From Hypomesus transpacificus (lineage: Eukaryota; Chordata; Actinopteri; Osmeriformes; Osmeridae): 64,000 nucleotides of DNA. This document shows positions 1 through 13,761 of the stretch, piece by piece. Every line of letters starts with the position of its first letter. Position 1 is the stretch's first letter. Under the pieces are notes generated by a model. It saw only the letters and a list, made by a program, of their open reading frames with translations. It was not told the DNA's origin and ran no database searches. The stretch covers positions 1-64,000 of the forward strand of contig NC_061074.1 of assembly GCF_021917145.1 (NCBI RefSeq), read 5' to 3'. The position numbers were made by a program, and so were the translations under genes.

Positions 1-862
1 TGCGTGCCCATGTGTGTGTGTGTGTGTGTGTGCGTGCCCATGTGTGTGTGTGCGTGCCCATGTGGTGTGACGTGCTGAGCTCAGCTTGGCTAAGAGCCAG
101 TTGTGAACAGAACCCCCAGCCACACACACTTCCCCAGACTATGACACCCTGGTAATCCCCCCTTTACAATACAGGGATTAGGACTATCTGCTTCATTCTG
201 CATGGCAGGGTGTAATAGGCTGACAGACCAAGACTAATTTCACCAAGCAAAGACATTTCTATTGACTAAAATCATATTCCTAGCATGTCAATTATCAATG
301 AAAAAGCTAGATAATAAACTGAAAACATTAGAAAACCTTTCTCTCTTCAATTATTATGGGATGTCAGGATTATGAATTAAATCTCACAAATTAGCTTCAT
401 GACTCCCAGGTTAAATAGATAACAGAGGACCCATCTATATCTAATTACAGAAATATTAACAAAAGAGTCTGTGATTGACATCTCTTTCTCTCTATTCCTT
501 TCGCTCCCTCTGTCTCTAGCGGACCCAGATTAGAGGTGCAGCTCTAGCTAAGTAACATGGGGGATTCTCTCTTCATAAGATTCATTTGTTCATTTATTTA
601 CCTCTTCTCACTCACTCCATCTTATCACTCTTGGAATCTCTCTGTCTCCCACGTCTTTTAAACACACACTGTCTCTCTCTATCTCTCTCTCTCTCTCTTT
701 CTCAATCGCTCCCACTCAGACTCGCTCTCTGTATAAATCAGGATATGTCAGGTGATTGAAATCTGTATGCTAGACACAGAGTTAAATCCATATAATCTTC
801 AAGCACACACAAGCACACATAAACACATATGCACACATACACACACCACACCACTCCCCAGG

Positions 863-933
<71 letters not shown>

Positions 934-3145
934 AATAAAGAGATCTAGGGTGAACATGGGGCGAGAGGGTAAATACAGGACATGGGTTGGCGGGGATTTG
1001 TCAGTGATTAGCTGTAACGTTAATTTATGTGTGCACGTGGGTGGGTGTGGGTGTATTGGGGGGGGGGGGGGGGGGGGGGCGTAGGTGTGTATAAGTATGT
1101 GTAATCAACATTAAAGAGCTGAGATGTTAGTGTTTGGTACAGGGGTCTCAACAGTGACACATGTTTGGTGAAGGTCAAATGTGTGTGTCTGTGTGTGTGC
1201 ATGTGTGTGTCTGTGTGTGTGCATGTGTGTGAGTGCATGTGTGTGTCTCCCTTAACCAAAGTAGAACAGCTCATTTGTGTCCAGTGTCTTATTCAGGTCA
1301 AGTTCAATCTCTTCACAATAGCATGTCACTCAAATATACGCATAAAACACACACACACATATGTAGTGTAAGCACCATGAACAGAAACATAACATGCTTA
1401 CTATCAGAAGCAACCAGCACACAACAATGACACTAGTTTGTGTTTAAGAGTTGGCACACTTGGACGAAGCAGCCTCGTTCTCTTCTCCTTCCCTCGCTTC
1501 CTCTCCTTTTTTTCCCTCTTTCTCGCATCCCTTCATCTTGTTCTTTTCCTGTCCGTGTCTCCTTTTTTCCTCTCATTCTCTCCTCCTTCTTCCTTTCTCT
1601 CTCGCTCTCCTCCTTCCTTTTACTCCCTGCATCCCTCTCTCTTTTCCATCCCTTCATCCCTACACGTTCGCACACTCATTTGCACATTTTCTCTTCCGTT
1701 TTCTTCTTCCATTCATTTTTTGCAGTCGGTATGAAAATGGCATATGAATATGGATGCCAAGAGGCAGGGATATTGCCTATGGTGAGCAGCTATGCATTAT
1801 GCAGCTTTCTGTGTCTTATGTAAAATCTCTCAGACACACACACACACACACATGTGCTAATGCACATCTAAAAAAATCATACTGTCAACTGAATACACAC
1901 ACACAAACAGATATACATCCATAGAGCTCACAACAACTACACACAAACACACACACAACGGGATACACATGTACTTCTACAAGGACAAGACAGATATATA
2001 TCCACACCTGAAGAATAACCACACCTGCATGAATTTGCCTTCATTAGAATATACATGGAGGCTGATATGACAGCATGGTGATGTTAAGATGATTGTCTGA
2101 AAAAGGTGTCCACAAATAGAACCATCTGTGTAGGATCTTATGGATGTCAACAGAGTTATGTCTGGGACCTTTACATGAGTTCCCAAAACATACTGTACTT
2201 AGTAGTGGTGATGACATTGTGATATTTTCACAAACCCAAGACAGAGATGGAGAAAAAGAGAGAGAAAGAGAGAAACGTCCCCTATCATTATTTTCTGCAG
2301 TGTCAGTGGAATATTAGGGTGCCATTTCAGCATTTGAGGAATTACATTTATCTTCTAAGTCAGCTGCGTCAGGTTTGGAAACAGAACGGTATTAAAGATT
2401 AAATCAGAGGGGTGATAGAGCGAAACAGAGGGAAGGTGGGAATTTTGATCAATTTATTAGTATTTTAAGTTACCCATCCGTGACGCACCTTCTCTCGTTC
2501 GTCACAAACATGAAGTAACGGTGTTACCTGGCTTTCAGCGTTTAGAAAAGCGTGTTCTTCTATGGTGGCCTTTCTGGTTCTTGACAGATTCCAACTATTG
2601 AAGGCTCGTCTGCTGCCCCATCTATCCGTTACTACTTATTACAAATGACGGTTTGGGTGCGATAGAAAGGCTACGTGACTCCAAGCGCAACAGTTGTGGG
2701 AATGTTTGGTGAGTCAGCGCGACGTTAATAACACAAATGCTTTGTGTGGAATGTGAAACAGTCGCAGTGGAGATGAGATGGACACTAGTTTGATTTAGGT
2801 GAAGATACCATTACCGGTTTACCTTGCTATTGGTCTGACGTGTACCACATCTCAAAGTTATGCATCACGAACGCTTGCGGAAAATTGTCGCCACTTCACC
2901 CTTCACTCTACCGCCCCCAAAAGAGTGGATAAAAGAGCCGTACTCTCCGGAACGCAACGGGGGGACGCGAGTTAACACGAGTGACACGTAGGCATTAGTG
3001 TGACTTTGGCTTTGAGAAAAATGACAGGTTAACCGTTAGGAAGGCGTGTAAGGGTGGATATATGGGCACTTGGGAACTGTTTATAAGAGATCGAATAGCA
3101 TGTCTGTCACACAGTGGCAGAAAGAGAGAGAGAGAGAGACAGAGG

Positions 3146-3224
<79 letters not shown>

Positions 3225-3389
3225 GAGAGAGAGAAAACAATGCAAGCACTACAATGTCCTTAATTACTGCCTTGAAAGTCTGTGCGTAACTACAACAAAA
3301 CACACAATGCTTGCTTGTAATGTCATTACAGTGGACAACTAGCCATTACTGAGGAGACTACTCACTTCATCTATAGAGCGCACTGTGTG

Positions 3390-3421
<32 letters not shown>

Positions 3422-6400
3422 CAGGGAAGTCAAGGGAGGAGGGGGAGGGGGGGGGGGGGTCCGTTCACCTATAAAGTTATTGCCTGACAAAAAAAATGTA
3501 GATGAGTAAGTACACACAATGGCTCAGCTCGCACGTGGAACGCAACCCAGACACGGTCCTAACACTAACAAAGTTGTGACACACAGGCCGAATCCTGCAT
3601 TATTTCACCAGTCACAATTTCGATTTGACTCCCACGGCAGAGAAATCGGGCGACTGGTCTCATCTCTCAACCTGCATAATTGCTCTCCAAAATCATGTGC
3701 CTAATTCTCAGACCGGTGAAAAAACGATGTAGCTTTCGATATGAATTGCAACTGCACAACAGTAGCCTAGCCTAAGGAAAACATGTTTTAACTATTAGTC
3801 TTACAAGATTATGACCACATGAGAGAAGGAACAATGCAGTTTATGTAAAAGCCGCCTAAAGGCTGATTAAAGTCTAACGTCGTTGAGTGCTGCAATGTCA
3901 TCACAGGCACGTCCTAATTTAGGTAGCATGCTGGTTAAATCCATTTAAGGCCTCTTTCATAATTCTAAACTAACCACTGCCGACCCTTAAAATTATTATT
4001 TATATCAAATCGTACAGACAAAATGACATTTGCTGAATTCATAGGCCTATGTAAAAACACAGACGGCTTAAAAAATAAAGCAACTTGATGCAACTTTAAA
4101 CAGCAGCGCAGCGCAGATATGTATTTATCTGTAAATCAAATAGCCTACATGTTAATAATTTGATCGTGGTAAATGGCAAAAATATGTTGATCGGTTCAAT
4201 AAATACGTTGTGATACTGTCCTTTTGACAGTATAAAACCATCAAATAATTACGGAAACCCTACCTCCAAAATACGTGAAATAAAAATAACGGTAATTCCA
4301 TCTGCGTACAGTGCATTTATTAACACGTAATGTATTTATTATGAACATTTCTGTCAACAAATAAGTGAAAATAGTCATAATTTATTTGACATTGTAATTA
4401 GATTCCTGTCACATGCATGGGCCCAACACCTGAGGCCTCCGCAGAGGAGTGTTGTCTTGTCACATCTCCATAAAATGACTCTCTAGATCATGACAAAGAA
4501 GAATGAATATACCCTCCATTCATCCCTAACCCCCCCCCCCCCCCTCCCCATCCTTGGGGTGCAGGCGCTCTGTATGACCATGAGACACACACCCAAACTA
4601 ATAGCTTCAAAATAGCTATCCAAAATGTCCGTGCAGCCTACTCCTACAAATCAACGGCAAATGAGATATTTTACTAAATGTCAGGGTGTCTGGGCTTGAT
4701 TGAAGTAAAATGTATAAGTGACACTTTTAACCAACACAAACACACTGGTTAGTTAGATCATTTGAAAGTGAGATACAGTGTTGAGGCGCGGCCGAGGCAG
4801 GGAAAATGCGCAGTCCTAATTTATATGCATGTATGATAATTGGCTTGCAATTTTTCTATTAGGAAAATTGGTTATTTGGAACCGTCATTGAAATACAGAC
4901 ACTGCAAATCGAAACGTCAATAAATACACCACTGATTCTTCATGTCAAATGAACGAAAAAAAATAAGAAAAATTATGGACAAATTGAAGTTTTGTTTTCC
5001 TCGGCGTTATCTACATCTCTTCTCTTCCCTATCTCCAGCTTTCTTTCCGCCCCACTGCCCCCCCCCACCCACCCCCCCTCTATCAACACACAAACACGCA
5101 GGCTCACACAGTACATCTTGTTCAGTCACGGGACAAGCCTATGTGCAGTGTGCATAATTGAAACATAACCTGTTATCCACTTACAAATATCAAAAACAGC
5201 ACAAAAGTCAGCATCGATGGCGGCAGAGAGACAGGAGCACCAAGCACCCGGACCGGCATCACAGAGGCCGGGTATCAGAGAGCTCTGACCGGGATGTAGG
5301 CCCACCGTAAATAAGAATGTTATGTCAAAGGTGATTGCTCTCCTAACATCATTGATAAGGAAGAACAGTGTTGCTTTAAGGACCTGTGTTTTACACAGCA
5401 CAGTTTGGTTCACGGATATTTGTCGAAATGTATAGTAACATTGATCAATTTTGGGCCAATTATGAGAAATCGGACAGTTTGATGTTATCCAAGTTGAATA
5501 AACTAAAACAGTAATCTTTTTTGAACGGTAAACTAGAGAGGGAAGCTCGTCATCGTCTAGATCTGCAGTGGTGTTGGCGTTGTTGTCATGGCAAAACCCA
5601 ATCAGTATGTAGAATCTGGTGCCACAGAAAATGGTGGCGAAATAATTGCACCAGCGATAATAAGACCGGAGTCTGCAGACGATCACGCGGCTGCTTCAAC
5701 TACACGACGATTGACTTCAGCTTGTTGTTCTAGAAAATCAGCTCACAGCTTCTATAAAATGTATTGACCCTTGTGGCACACACACAAACACCCACAACTA
5801 GAAACTAACACCCCCACACAGACGTACAACAATCACACAGTAACGCTCCACACACACTCACACACACACACACTTGTATACACAACTAATCAACCTCAGG
5901 GATGTAACAAGCGGATTTTGTGCGTCAAATAAAGCGCTATCACAAAAGATCTAAACCACACACGCGCACGCACATAAACACGCACACTAACACCTTCTGT
6001 CGTGGGACAGGTCAAAGTCAGCCAACACATTTTACACTCGACCGTCCGTCTGAAGGCTACTTTCCCGAGTTAACACATCCTTTATGTGCGCCTTATGTGG
6101 AGTAAACCATCCCTCTGCAGATAACAATCTCCCTCCACCCCAACCCCCCCGCTATTGTCGCGTTTCCATATTCATCACACCTCGACATATTCATAATGAG
6201 AATGCAAATTGTGTTATCTCCCCCATCCTAACTGTCATAGACAAGCGCCAGTACAGATAGATGCGGACGAAAAAATAACTCCTCTCTCCTTCTTTCCAAA
6301 TCAACTCGATATTCATTCAAACTGATCGTATTCATGTTTTTGAAGCGTCTTATCAAGGCATCTGCCCTGAAAGACATGGCTGAATGGGAACCTCGCTAAT

Positions 6401-6658
6401 TGCCTCTGGGTAAAATGGAGACTGGCACAGGATCCAGAACACGCATTTTATCTGCCAGAAAGTTACTATTTGAGCTTTTCAGGGTTTACAATTTTTATAT
6501 ATAGTCTATATATTTATATATTTCCAAAATTTCAGAGTTCTGATATTTGACCAATTAATTTCACCCTCCTTAGTGGAATTTGGAACACGTACAGAACCCC
6601 CTCCAACTCCAACATGGCACACGGAAAGAGAGAGATAAGATCAACTGTCTCCACGTAC
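1..6658 (-). other. dscaml1: Presumed intron 1 of dscaml1, no exon seen
   Basis: If 6659-6701 is the first coding exon of dscaml1 on the minus strand, everything to its left is intron 1, which is very long in vertebrates. I see no second exon (the expected Ig1 start with a SLYFVN-like string is absent). The stretch holds TG repeats (11-60, 3384-3421), GA repeats (865-932, 3122-3222), G runs (1060-1079, 3448-3459), a C run (about 4531-4545) and AT-rich single-copy sequence around 3700-4900. The AT-rich part could hold conserved non-coding elements, but the sequence alone cannot show that. Confidence 0.45.
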
Positions 6659-6701
6659 CTTTATTTACAGCATACAGGAGGAGCAGAGTTACCCGCCACA
6701 T
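6659..6701 (-). CDS. dscaml1: First coding exon of DSCAM-like 1 cell adhesion molecule
   Basis: DSCAML1 is a large immunoglobulin/fibronectin-III homophilic adhesion receptor of neurons. Only its first coding exon is visible. It reads MWRVTLLLLYAVNK from the ATG at 6701, then one base of the next codon and a gtacgt donor. The human protein begins MWLVTFLLLLDSLHKA, so the MW-VT-LLLL core, the final K and the phase-1 break before an alanine codon agree. The peptide is a signal-sequence core. The exon lies directly below a CpG-rich stretch, as expected for a promoter, and on the side and strand that DSCAML1 takes relative to FXYD2 in human. The remaining exons would lie left of the window. The short match leaves some doubt. 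Confidence 0.7.
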
Positions 6702-7290
6702 GCCATAAAGAGCAGTTTGATTCTTCGGGAAGGTAGTGCTGTCCAGGGGGAAGTACGGCGGCGCAGCAGCGTTCGACCAGGCGAAGCTCCGTGCTGGAGT
6801 GACGGTGACGGCGCTGCGCGGCGATCTCTCCAGCCCTTGTCCCTCACTCTCCAGCGCAGAGCAACGGGCACGGTGCTAGTCCCGCCTCCCGTACCCTCCC
6901 CTAACCAGAACCGTCATCCAAACATCAGCCGGGGCCCCTCCCCTTCTATTCTAATAACGCGCGGAGACGGGAGAGGTGTGCAAGTGTACCGGAGGAGAAG
7001 CACGCGGTCCAGAGGGGCGCACGGGCCACGGGAGGAGAAGAGTTTAGAGGAAAAAGGTAGACGTGGTTCGAGGGGTATGTAAGTTTGCGGGGGTGTCGTG
7101 TTTTTCTCTCTCTTTTTTAATGGGTCTAAAACTGAGGCGTCAGTGGGAGTGGGAGGGGTCGTTGAAAGTGATGGAAGGCAGCAGGTGTCGGTTAGTTGCT
7201 TCTCAGCGGTGGTCGCGCGCACCTGTGGACCAGAGAACCGTTCCGGGCACATTCTTTTAAGGCGAGAGCGGTATCTCACATATCCAGAGG
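6702..7290 (-). promoter_or_regulatory. CpG-rich probable promoter and 5'UTR of dscaml1
   Basis: The CpG density is clearly higher here than in the AT-rich flanks, for example around 6750-6860 and 6955-7030. It lies just upstream of the candidate dscaml1 start codon on the minus strand. A CpG island over the first exon fits a neuronal adhesion gene promoter. No TATA box or precise start site can be assigned. Confidence 0.5.
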
Positions 7291-10200
7291 AATAGTTTGC
7301 ACAAGAACCAGTCTGAAATGTAGATTTGCTTTTGCATAAATGTAGCCAATCGAACATGGCTATACATTTTTAGCATTTAACTTTTTTCCTTGGGGATTAG
7401 ATATCGATTTAAAATGTTTAAATACAATCCTGTATCTCTTCTGTGTGTGCGTGTATGCGTACTCTCTCTCCCCCCCCCCCCCCTCCCCTCTCTCTCTCTC
7501 TCTCTGGCACAGACGAGATGCCACACACGGCTCAGTGCGTCCTTAGAGAACGTGCGCAACCACAATCTTTTACGCCCCCTCTCACAGAACACACACACAC
7601 AAACAGGCACACATACACGCATGCACACGCGCTCACGCAGTCACAATTCAAAGACTCTGAATAATCCCGGATGGAGCGGTAGCCATCGGCAGCGTTGCGT
7701 GGCAGACAGACGACGGGCTGACACTAGAGGCGCGTGTCTCTATCAGCGTCGCTATTGTTGGTCTCAGTGAGACCTCAGTCTATTTTCAGCGTGGTGGTCT
7801 GCGGCTAGGACAGTCCTGTACAACTACTGTCATTCCAACCTATCTAAACGACCTAAAATCCCATGAGTTTGAGGAGAATGTCCCACAGGACAGGTATACT
7901 CTGGTTTGGCTGTCTCTGTCTTATCCTTCAAAACTATTTCTGTGTGGCTTCTCTTTATTTCTCCTCCATCTGCATCTCCTGCCTTTTTTGGAGGCTCCTG
8001 CCTTTTTAATCTGCTCGCTCTCTTTCTCTTGCTTCTCCCTGCCCTCTGTCTCTTTCTTCTCTATCCTCGTTCTACCTCTCCACTCTCCTTTACGCCAGCA
8101 GTAGAGACAGCCTTTACTGCTTGTCACACTGACAGTTCTAGAACTAAAACCAAGTTGTTTCTAGAATTCTAGCGATCGTCACAGTGGAGTGCCGAGTCAG
8201 CACAGTTCCAGCGTCGTACAGTACATCTCTCCTGCTCCATACTGTAGGCACCCTGCAGCTGGGCCTGTGAGTGACATACCAGCTCTGTTGCCATGACGAT
8301 GATACCGGTCCTGCCCCAGCCCGTCAGGAGTGATGTGACCTGTTCTGACAGCGGCAGACTGGTTGGACTGTAACTCACCCTAAGATACACACGACATCTG
8401 ACAAGACAGGCAAATGACCAGCAGGAGAGGAGAGGAGAGGAGGAGGGGAGTGGGGAGGTAGGGAGAAGAAAAGAGAGGAAAGGAGGAGAAGGGGGGAGAG
8501 GAAGGGAGGACAGGAGGGGAAAGGGTGGGAGAGGTGAGGTGAGTTAGTTAGAGAAGAGAGGGGAGAGATAAGGAAGGGAGGAGAGGATGGGAGGAGGAGG
8601 GGAGAAAGGGAGGAGAGAATGGGAGAGGAGAAGAGAGGAGGGGAGAGGGTGGAGCAGAGAGGAAGGGAGGAGGAGAGGAGCCCGGGAAACATCCATCCAC
8701 CACACAGAACATGACTTATCTACATGATCCTCTTCTGACAGACACAGCCTCGGGGGAGAGAGGGAGGGAGAGAAAAGGTGAGAGAGAGAGCTAGGGAGGA
8801 AAACAGGGTCGCAGATAGATAGAGTGAAGTTGTGAGAGAAGGGAGTAAGAAAGAGTGAGAGATGGGAGTGAGTGAAGGGAGGGAGGGACAGAGCGGAGAG
8901 GAACAGAAAGAGAAAGGGATGGGGGTGAGTAAATGTGAACGTTATTACTATGACAATCAGAGAGCCCCTCGGGCCAGGACTACATACTAGGATTATATTA
9001 GCGCTAATGTATCTGGTATTAATACACACACACACAAATGGTGCTGCAAGGTCAGAGCTAGGGGCTGTCACAACATTTGAAGGTAAGAGCCTGTTAAGCA
9101 TAGCTAGCTTCAGGCAGGGCCTCCACTGGGCTAGGCAAACCCTTTACTGGTGTGTGTGTGTGTGTCTGCGAGAGAGAGAACAGAGGGGTGCAGAAGCGAG
9201 ATGTCAGGGGGTGATAATTTATTCAAATGAGCTAGAGAGGATAACGAGAAGATGGGGGGGAGGAGAGAAGAGGAGGGGGGGGGGGGGTGCACCTTGCTTA
9301 TGACTCCTTTCTCAGAGCATAGATGTCCCATGCCACTGTGGCCAGGCTAGACATAAAGCTGAGTCTTTCTTGCTTTGCTTTTTCCTATGCTACCTTTCCC
9401 TCATTTCCATCTCTCCTTTTGCCCTTCCTTATTTCCCTATAGCCTTCTCTTCTTCCCATCTCTCTCTATCCTTCTCTCCTTCCTCTCTCTCTTTCCTGGT
9501 TGGCTTCCCTCATTCCCTTCCCTGTTCTCCCTGCCTCCCTACGTGTGGAAAGGACAGGATCTGCCTAGGACTGCAGACGGAGAAGGGAGGAGGAGAGAGA
9601 GATGACGAGTGGGGTAAGAAAGTAGAAAAGAGAGGAATGATGAATGTTGCAAAATATTATCAGCTCTGCGAGCGTCATGGAAATGGAATGTTATCACACC
9701 GAACGAGTTGCAGACCCAACATGGCTGCCACACCAGGCAGAAACGCAATGTAACTAGATCCAACATGGCTGCCAAATCAAACAGAAACTCTGGGCTTGTT
9801 TGAGATCATATGTGTTTGTTTGTGTGTGTGTGTATATGTCTGTGTGTGTGTCCTTGTCTGTGTAAACTTTCATGGCGATTAAAAGCCCTTTCTGATTCTG
9901 ATGGGTGTGTGTGTGTGTGCGTTTGTGCGTGTGCGCGTTTGTCAGTTGAGAGCTTCAGGCTGTGAAGGTTTAATCGCAAAGGCATTAGGGTACCTTATTT
10001 ACTGTTTTTCCAGTGTGTGTGTGTTTGCATATCTATGTATGTGTGTGAGGGAGAGATGTGGGAAAGTGATATAGATCAGAGCACAGAGGGTCAAGATGGA
10101 AAGTGTGCTTTCAGCAAAGCTGAACGTGTCTTCTCATGTTCCTGCTCACTCATCAACACACACATACACACACACACTCACACACACAGTTAGTTGCCTT

Positions 10201-11293
10201 TCTTATCTGTGAGTGAGTGTTACTAACGACCCCCTACCTCTATAGTGCACACACAAGCACCTGCCTCTCTGATGGTATCAGAGCCACTTGATTGACAGCT
10301 TTACCTGCTATCTTAGTGAAGCTCTCATGCACCACAAAGCAGGTGGTTGTGCTGGGATATAATAGGCTAGGCTAGGCTAGACTAGGCTGTGATAGACAAA
10401 AACTGATGGGGTAGGCTCGGCCAGTGAGGCTAGACTGTGACAGGCTGGGCTAAAATCACAATTTCGTAATTTTGGGGTAATTTTTTTTTCATTATTCTAA
10501 GGACGTTAGAATAATGAAACCTTTTCAGATTACTCTACAATCCAAAGGGGAATGGAGAGAAAGAGAGAGAGTGGGAGAGAGAGAGACATTTCCTGGTTGA
10601 CATTGACAGCTCCTGTCTCTTGACGTAACGACTTATTTACTCGAGGATAATTAGTCATGCGCAGCCCGGTGGCGGGATGATTAATGAGCTTTGTCATCTC
10701 CGTCTCACGATGTAAACAGTCTTCTCTCAACCTACCTTTCTCTGGAAACAGAACACACTCCGATTGTCTCCAAACTTCTGATCTCGCCGATTATGTTTTG
10801 TTGTTTTTACAGCAAAACTACGTAACGTTTTATTTACTGCAAAACTTATTGTGACACGCGTCGCATAAGTTTACATGTGTGCAACCAGTGGGGTGACCTA
10901 CTATAACAAAAGTACGATGAAAGGAGGAGAGGATATGAGTCAGCGAAACATCTATCCACTCAAGTAAGCGACGAAATGGGGACGTTTATAACAGGTTTAA
11001 CAGATGCCCTTGCTTCTGGACTTCAGTGGTTTGACATTGGTCTGATGCTGACCCCTAGTGTCGATATTACAGACTACATTCACAGATAGGCCCATAGACT
11101 GCCAATGCAATGCGGAGGCTGTACTGATTTTGAACTCTGGACATCTGTTTCACCATCCATTTGCTAATTTAGAATTTTTATTTTTGAAGCTCTCTCTGAC
11201 ATTGCATGTACAAATTGCCCTCTAAAAATGTCATTTGATTTGATTCAATGAAACTAGGCCTGCATAAAACTTCTAGTTTGCTTTGTTGTTTAA
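7291..11293. other. Intergenic region between dscaml1 and fxyd2, no gene recognised
   Basis: I see no supported exon. The stretch contains a purine-rich block (8400-8930, GGAGAGG-type), short TG and CA repeats, C and G runs near 7471 and 9279, and a short perfect hairpin at 10489-10515 (11-bp arms around a 5-base loop). Open frames here are low-complexity translations of the purine or pyrimidine blocks. Confidence 0.5.
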
Positions 11294-11469
11294 GTTACAT
11301 TTAGTCATTTAGCAGACACTCTTATCCAGAGCGACTTACAGTAAGTACAGGCACGTTGGGTGAAGTGCTTTACCCAAGGACACAGCGTCATTATTGCATG
11401 GCCGGGAATCAAACCAACAACCTTCTGATTAATAGCCTGAATCCCTAACCGCTCAGCCATCTGACCCCC
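11294..11469 (-). mobile_element. tRNA-derived SINE with L2-like tail (copy 1)
   Basis: On the minus strand it starts with a tRNA-like head that has an A box (TGGCTGAGCGGTTAGGG) and a B box (GGTTTGATTCCCGGCC). A short body follows, then a tail ending in CTGGATAAGAG..CTGCTAAATGACTAAATGTAA. The same element recurs at 51718-51921 and 53248-53437. The tail resembles the 3' end of the L2-type LINE at about 29320-29373, so the LINE is the likely source of mobilising enzymes. Confidence 0.85.
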
Positions 11470-11689
11470 GGAGTTAAACACCCGAATGCAATAACTTTAC
11501 AGAGGTATGTATTCAACACTCATAGATATTTGCAACCAAATCGACACAGGACACACACACACACCCAAACACACACACACGGTTCGACAGGTCTTTATTA
11601 ATACAAAGGGAATGCCTTAAGGCGTTTAACACACGTGCTGTAATAACAACATCTGAAGTCAGATGTCAGGCCAGTCTGGCTGTTGCTGC

Positions 11690-13761
11690 TCAGTTCTCCT
11701 CATCAACGTTTCTTTTCTGCAATGCACAGAGCACACACACACACAAACATTTGAACAGAAGGAAACACATATAAACATGTTTTCCAAATCCAGTGAACAT
11801 TTTGTCATTATATATCATTCTAAATGTATGGCCACAGTAACAGATAGTCTTCTTGGGAACAATGTTCTCATTCTGTAACATCAGTCAACATTATTCAATT
11901 ACATTATTATGTTACATTTATTGTCCTACAACAAACAATCTCTTAAACCCTTCCAGAGTTAGCCCTGAATTGTAATTGTCCTCATTTTAAAGATCTGTAG
12001 GCCTGTCTCTGTTCATGCTGTACTCCTTAATGGCCACCAGAGGTCACCACAACTCCACTGTTCTAATGGTGCTGGAGCAGAAGCCTCACCTTGGGTTTCC
12101 CACACCGGCGGATCTTGTTTCCTGAGAGAAGAAGAGGACGGTCAGTGATCACTGACGTTTTGATCAACACTTTTTCGCAATTCAAACCATGCTTTAATTT
12201 GTCAAGTCAAATAAATATCATAGTGGTGCTAAATATGCACACATGTACAGACACACACACAAACACACACACACAGGGCCGGCCCAAGCCTTTATGGGGA
12301 CCTTAAGCAGAATTGATTTGGGGACCCCTCGGTGACGCTGTATGATATTATAGTTAAGCTGTTACTAAATGTGCTCTTGGGGGCCCTCTGGTGGCCACGG
12401 GGGCCTTAAGCAGCAGCTTAGTTCGCTTATGCCTTGGGCCGGCTCTGCACACACACAGGTACACAAAAACATGGGTGTGTATACTCACACATTCAGAATG
12501 CACACACACTCTCTCTCTCACACAGACACACACTCAGCATTGCCCAAACCTCACCGGCCAGCAGGATAACTGAGAGGAACACGATGACCCCAGCGAAGGT
12601 CAACCCTCCGACCCTCAGGGTGTAGTAGTCTAAAACACAGGACACACTCAGCACATTGTCTCCCATGGCAACCACCCTATCCTAGCTCTTTCGAACTTTG
12701 TTTTTCACTTTGGTCTCTCTCCCTTTCTGTGTTACTCTCCCTCTGTCTTTGTCAATCTCTCTTTCTCTCTTTCTCCACTTCCCCTCTCCCTTTTTTGTCT
12801 CCATCCCTCTCTCACGCACTTGCAGTTTCATTGTCTATCTCTATCTGTGCTTGTCTCACTTCTGGCTGTGTTGCTCAGACAGTAATGTAGTTAGGTATGT
12901 GAGAATGGACTGTCTGTGCATGAGTCCCTCACCGTAGACAAAGTCTGCGTCAAAGTCCTTGTCCATCTTAGGAGCTGAAAAGAGGAATGAGAACCTTGTC
13001 AGCAACAGCAAACATCATAACTGTCATCCTCATTATTACCTCACAATAAGAGTCTCTTTATTACACATAAAACACACAGATACACACACTCGTACAGATA
13101 CATACACACACATACACACACATACACACAGTCCTACACTTATACACACATACAGAAACATACACACACACACAAAACACACACACACATAGCATGTAAC
13201 AGCAACATGCACTATTGCCTACTGACCATCAGGTGCAAACACAATGTTGCTTTGAACCAGCTCAACTGTAACTCACACAGTTTAGTCACAGCAGCATCTA
13301 CCGCTACCAAAAAACAGCCATCTCAATCACCCAGCCATCAATACACTGATTCAGCTGTGCCACTCACCTGCTCTCCAGTCGGTTCAGTCTTGATCTCAGT
13401 GCCTCTGTTGGACAGGACAGAGAAGGAAGAATGAGGCAACCTCATGACAAGATCTTATCTGTGCGTCAATGATTTGAAGCAGGGAATGATCTATTTGAGA
13501 CAATCCGTGTTTCACTGGTTACTCAGCTCACACAGTCAACCAGTCACACTGTTGCAAACATTTCTAGTGGGATTGCATTCCTCAGATTTGTGTTGTGCAG
13601 CTCTCTCTCTCTCACTCACTCTCACTCTCTCTCTTTCTCTTTGTGTGTGTGTCTCTTTATCTCTCTATGCCTCCACAGAGTCACAGCGCCCTCTGCTCTT
13701 TTCATTTGAATCGGCAGGATTTAATCATTAACTCACATGGATTTTGAGACTGAAACTCCAT
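11690..13761 (-). CDS. fxyd2: FXYD2, Na,K-ATPase gamma subunit
   Basis: This is a small single-pass regulator of the Na,K-ATPase that changes ion affinity in transporting epithelia. Coding exons on the minus strand are 13737-13761, 12933-12974, 12555-12629, 12090-12121 and 11690-11716, giving 66 aa, the length of human FXYD2. The signature FVYD is at residues 20-23, followed by YYTLRVGG, a membrane helix at about 32-48 and a basic tail (NKIRRCGKPKKRN) ending in VDEEN. There is no signal peptide, as in FXYD2. The first exon (MEFQSQNP) was chosen because its phase-1 donor joins exon 2 to give SPK, matching the SPKGD of the human protein, and it has a good start context. A second start in exon 2 (12966) would give a 55-aa form. 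A hAT MITE sits in the intron between exons 3 and 4. A TTTATTA on the plus strand near 11590 may mark the poly(A) site. Confidence 0.88.
12274..12447. mobile_element. hAT-type MITE in fxyd2 intron (intact copy)
   Basis: The termini are CAGGGCCGGCCCAAG on the left and the complement of CAGAGCCGGCCCAAG on the right. The 8 bp on both sides read cacacaca, consistent with a hAT target duplication, though the surrounding CA repeat weakens that. It is 174 bp and non-coding. A second copy at 29447-31295 is split by a Tc1 element. Confidence 0.75.

Noticed and set aside
3070..3342. Arg/Glu-repeat and Leu/Ser-repeat open frames (also at 18600-19155, 33285-33566, 35588-35977, 39118-39321)
   Set aside because: They are translations of (GA)n or (CT)n arrays and open in several frames at once, with no splice or homology support.
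11294..11469. tRNA gene
   Set aside because: A and B boxes are present, but the sequence continues into a LINE-like tail and recurs at two other sites, so it is a SINE.
13368..13404. Coding exon of fxyd2 directly upstream of exon 2
   Set aside because: In the phase needed for FXYD2 it contains two TGA stops; it was kept only as a possible alternative 5' exon. The exon at 13737-13761 fits instead.
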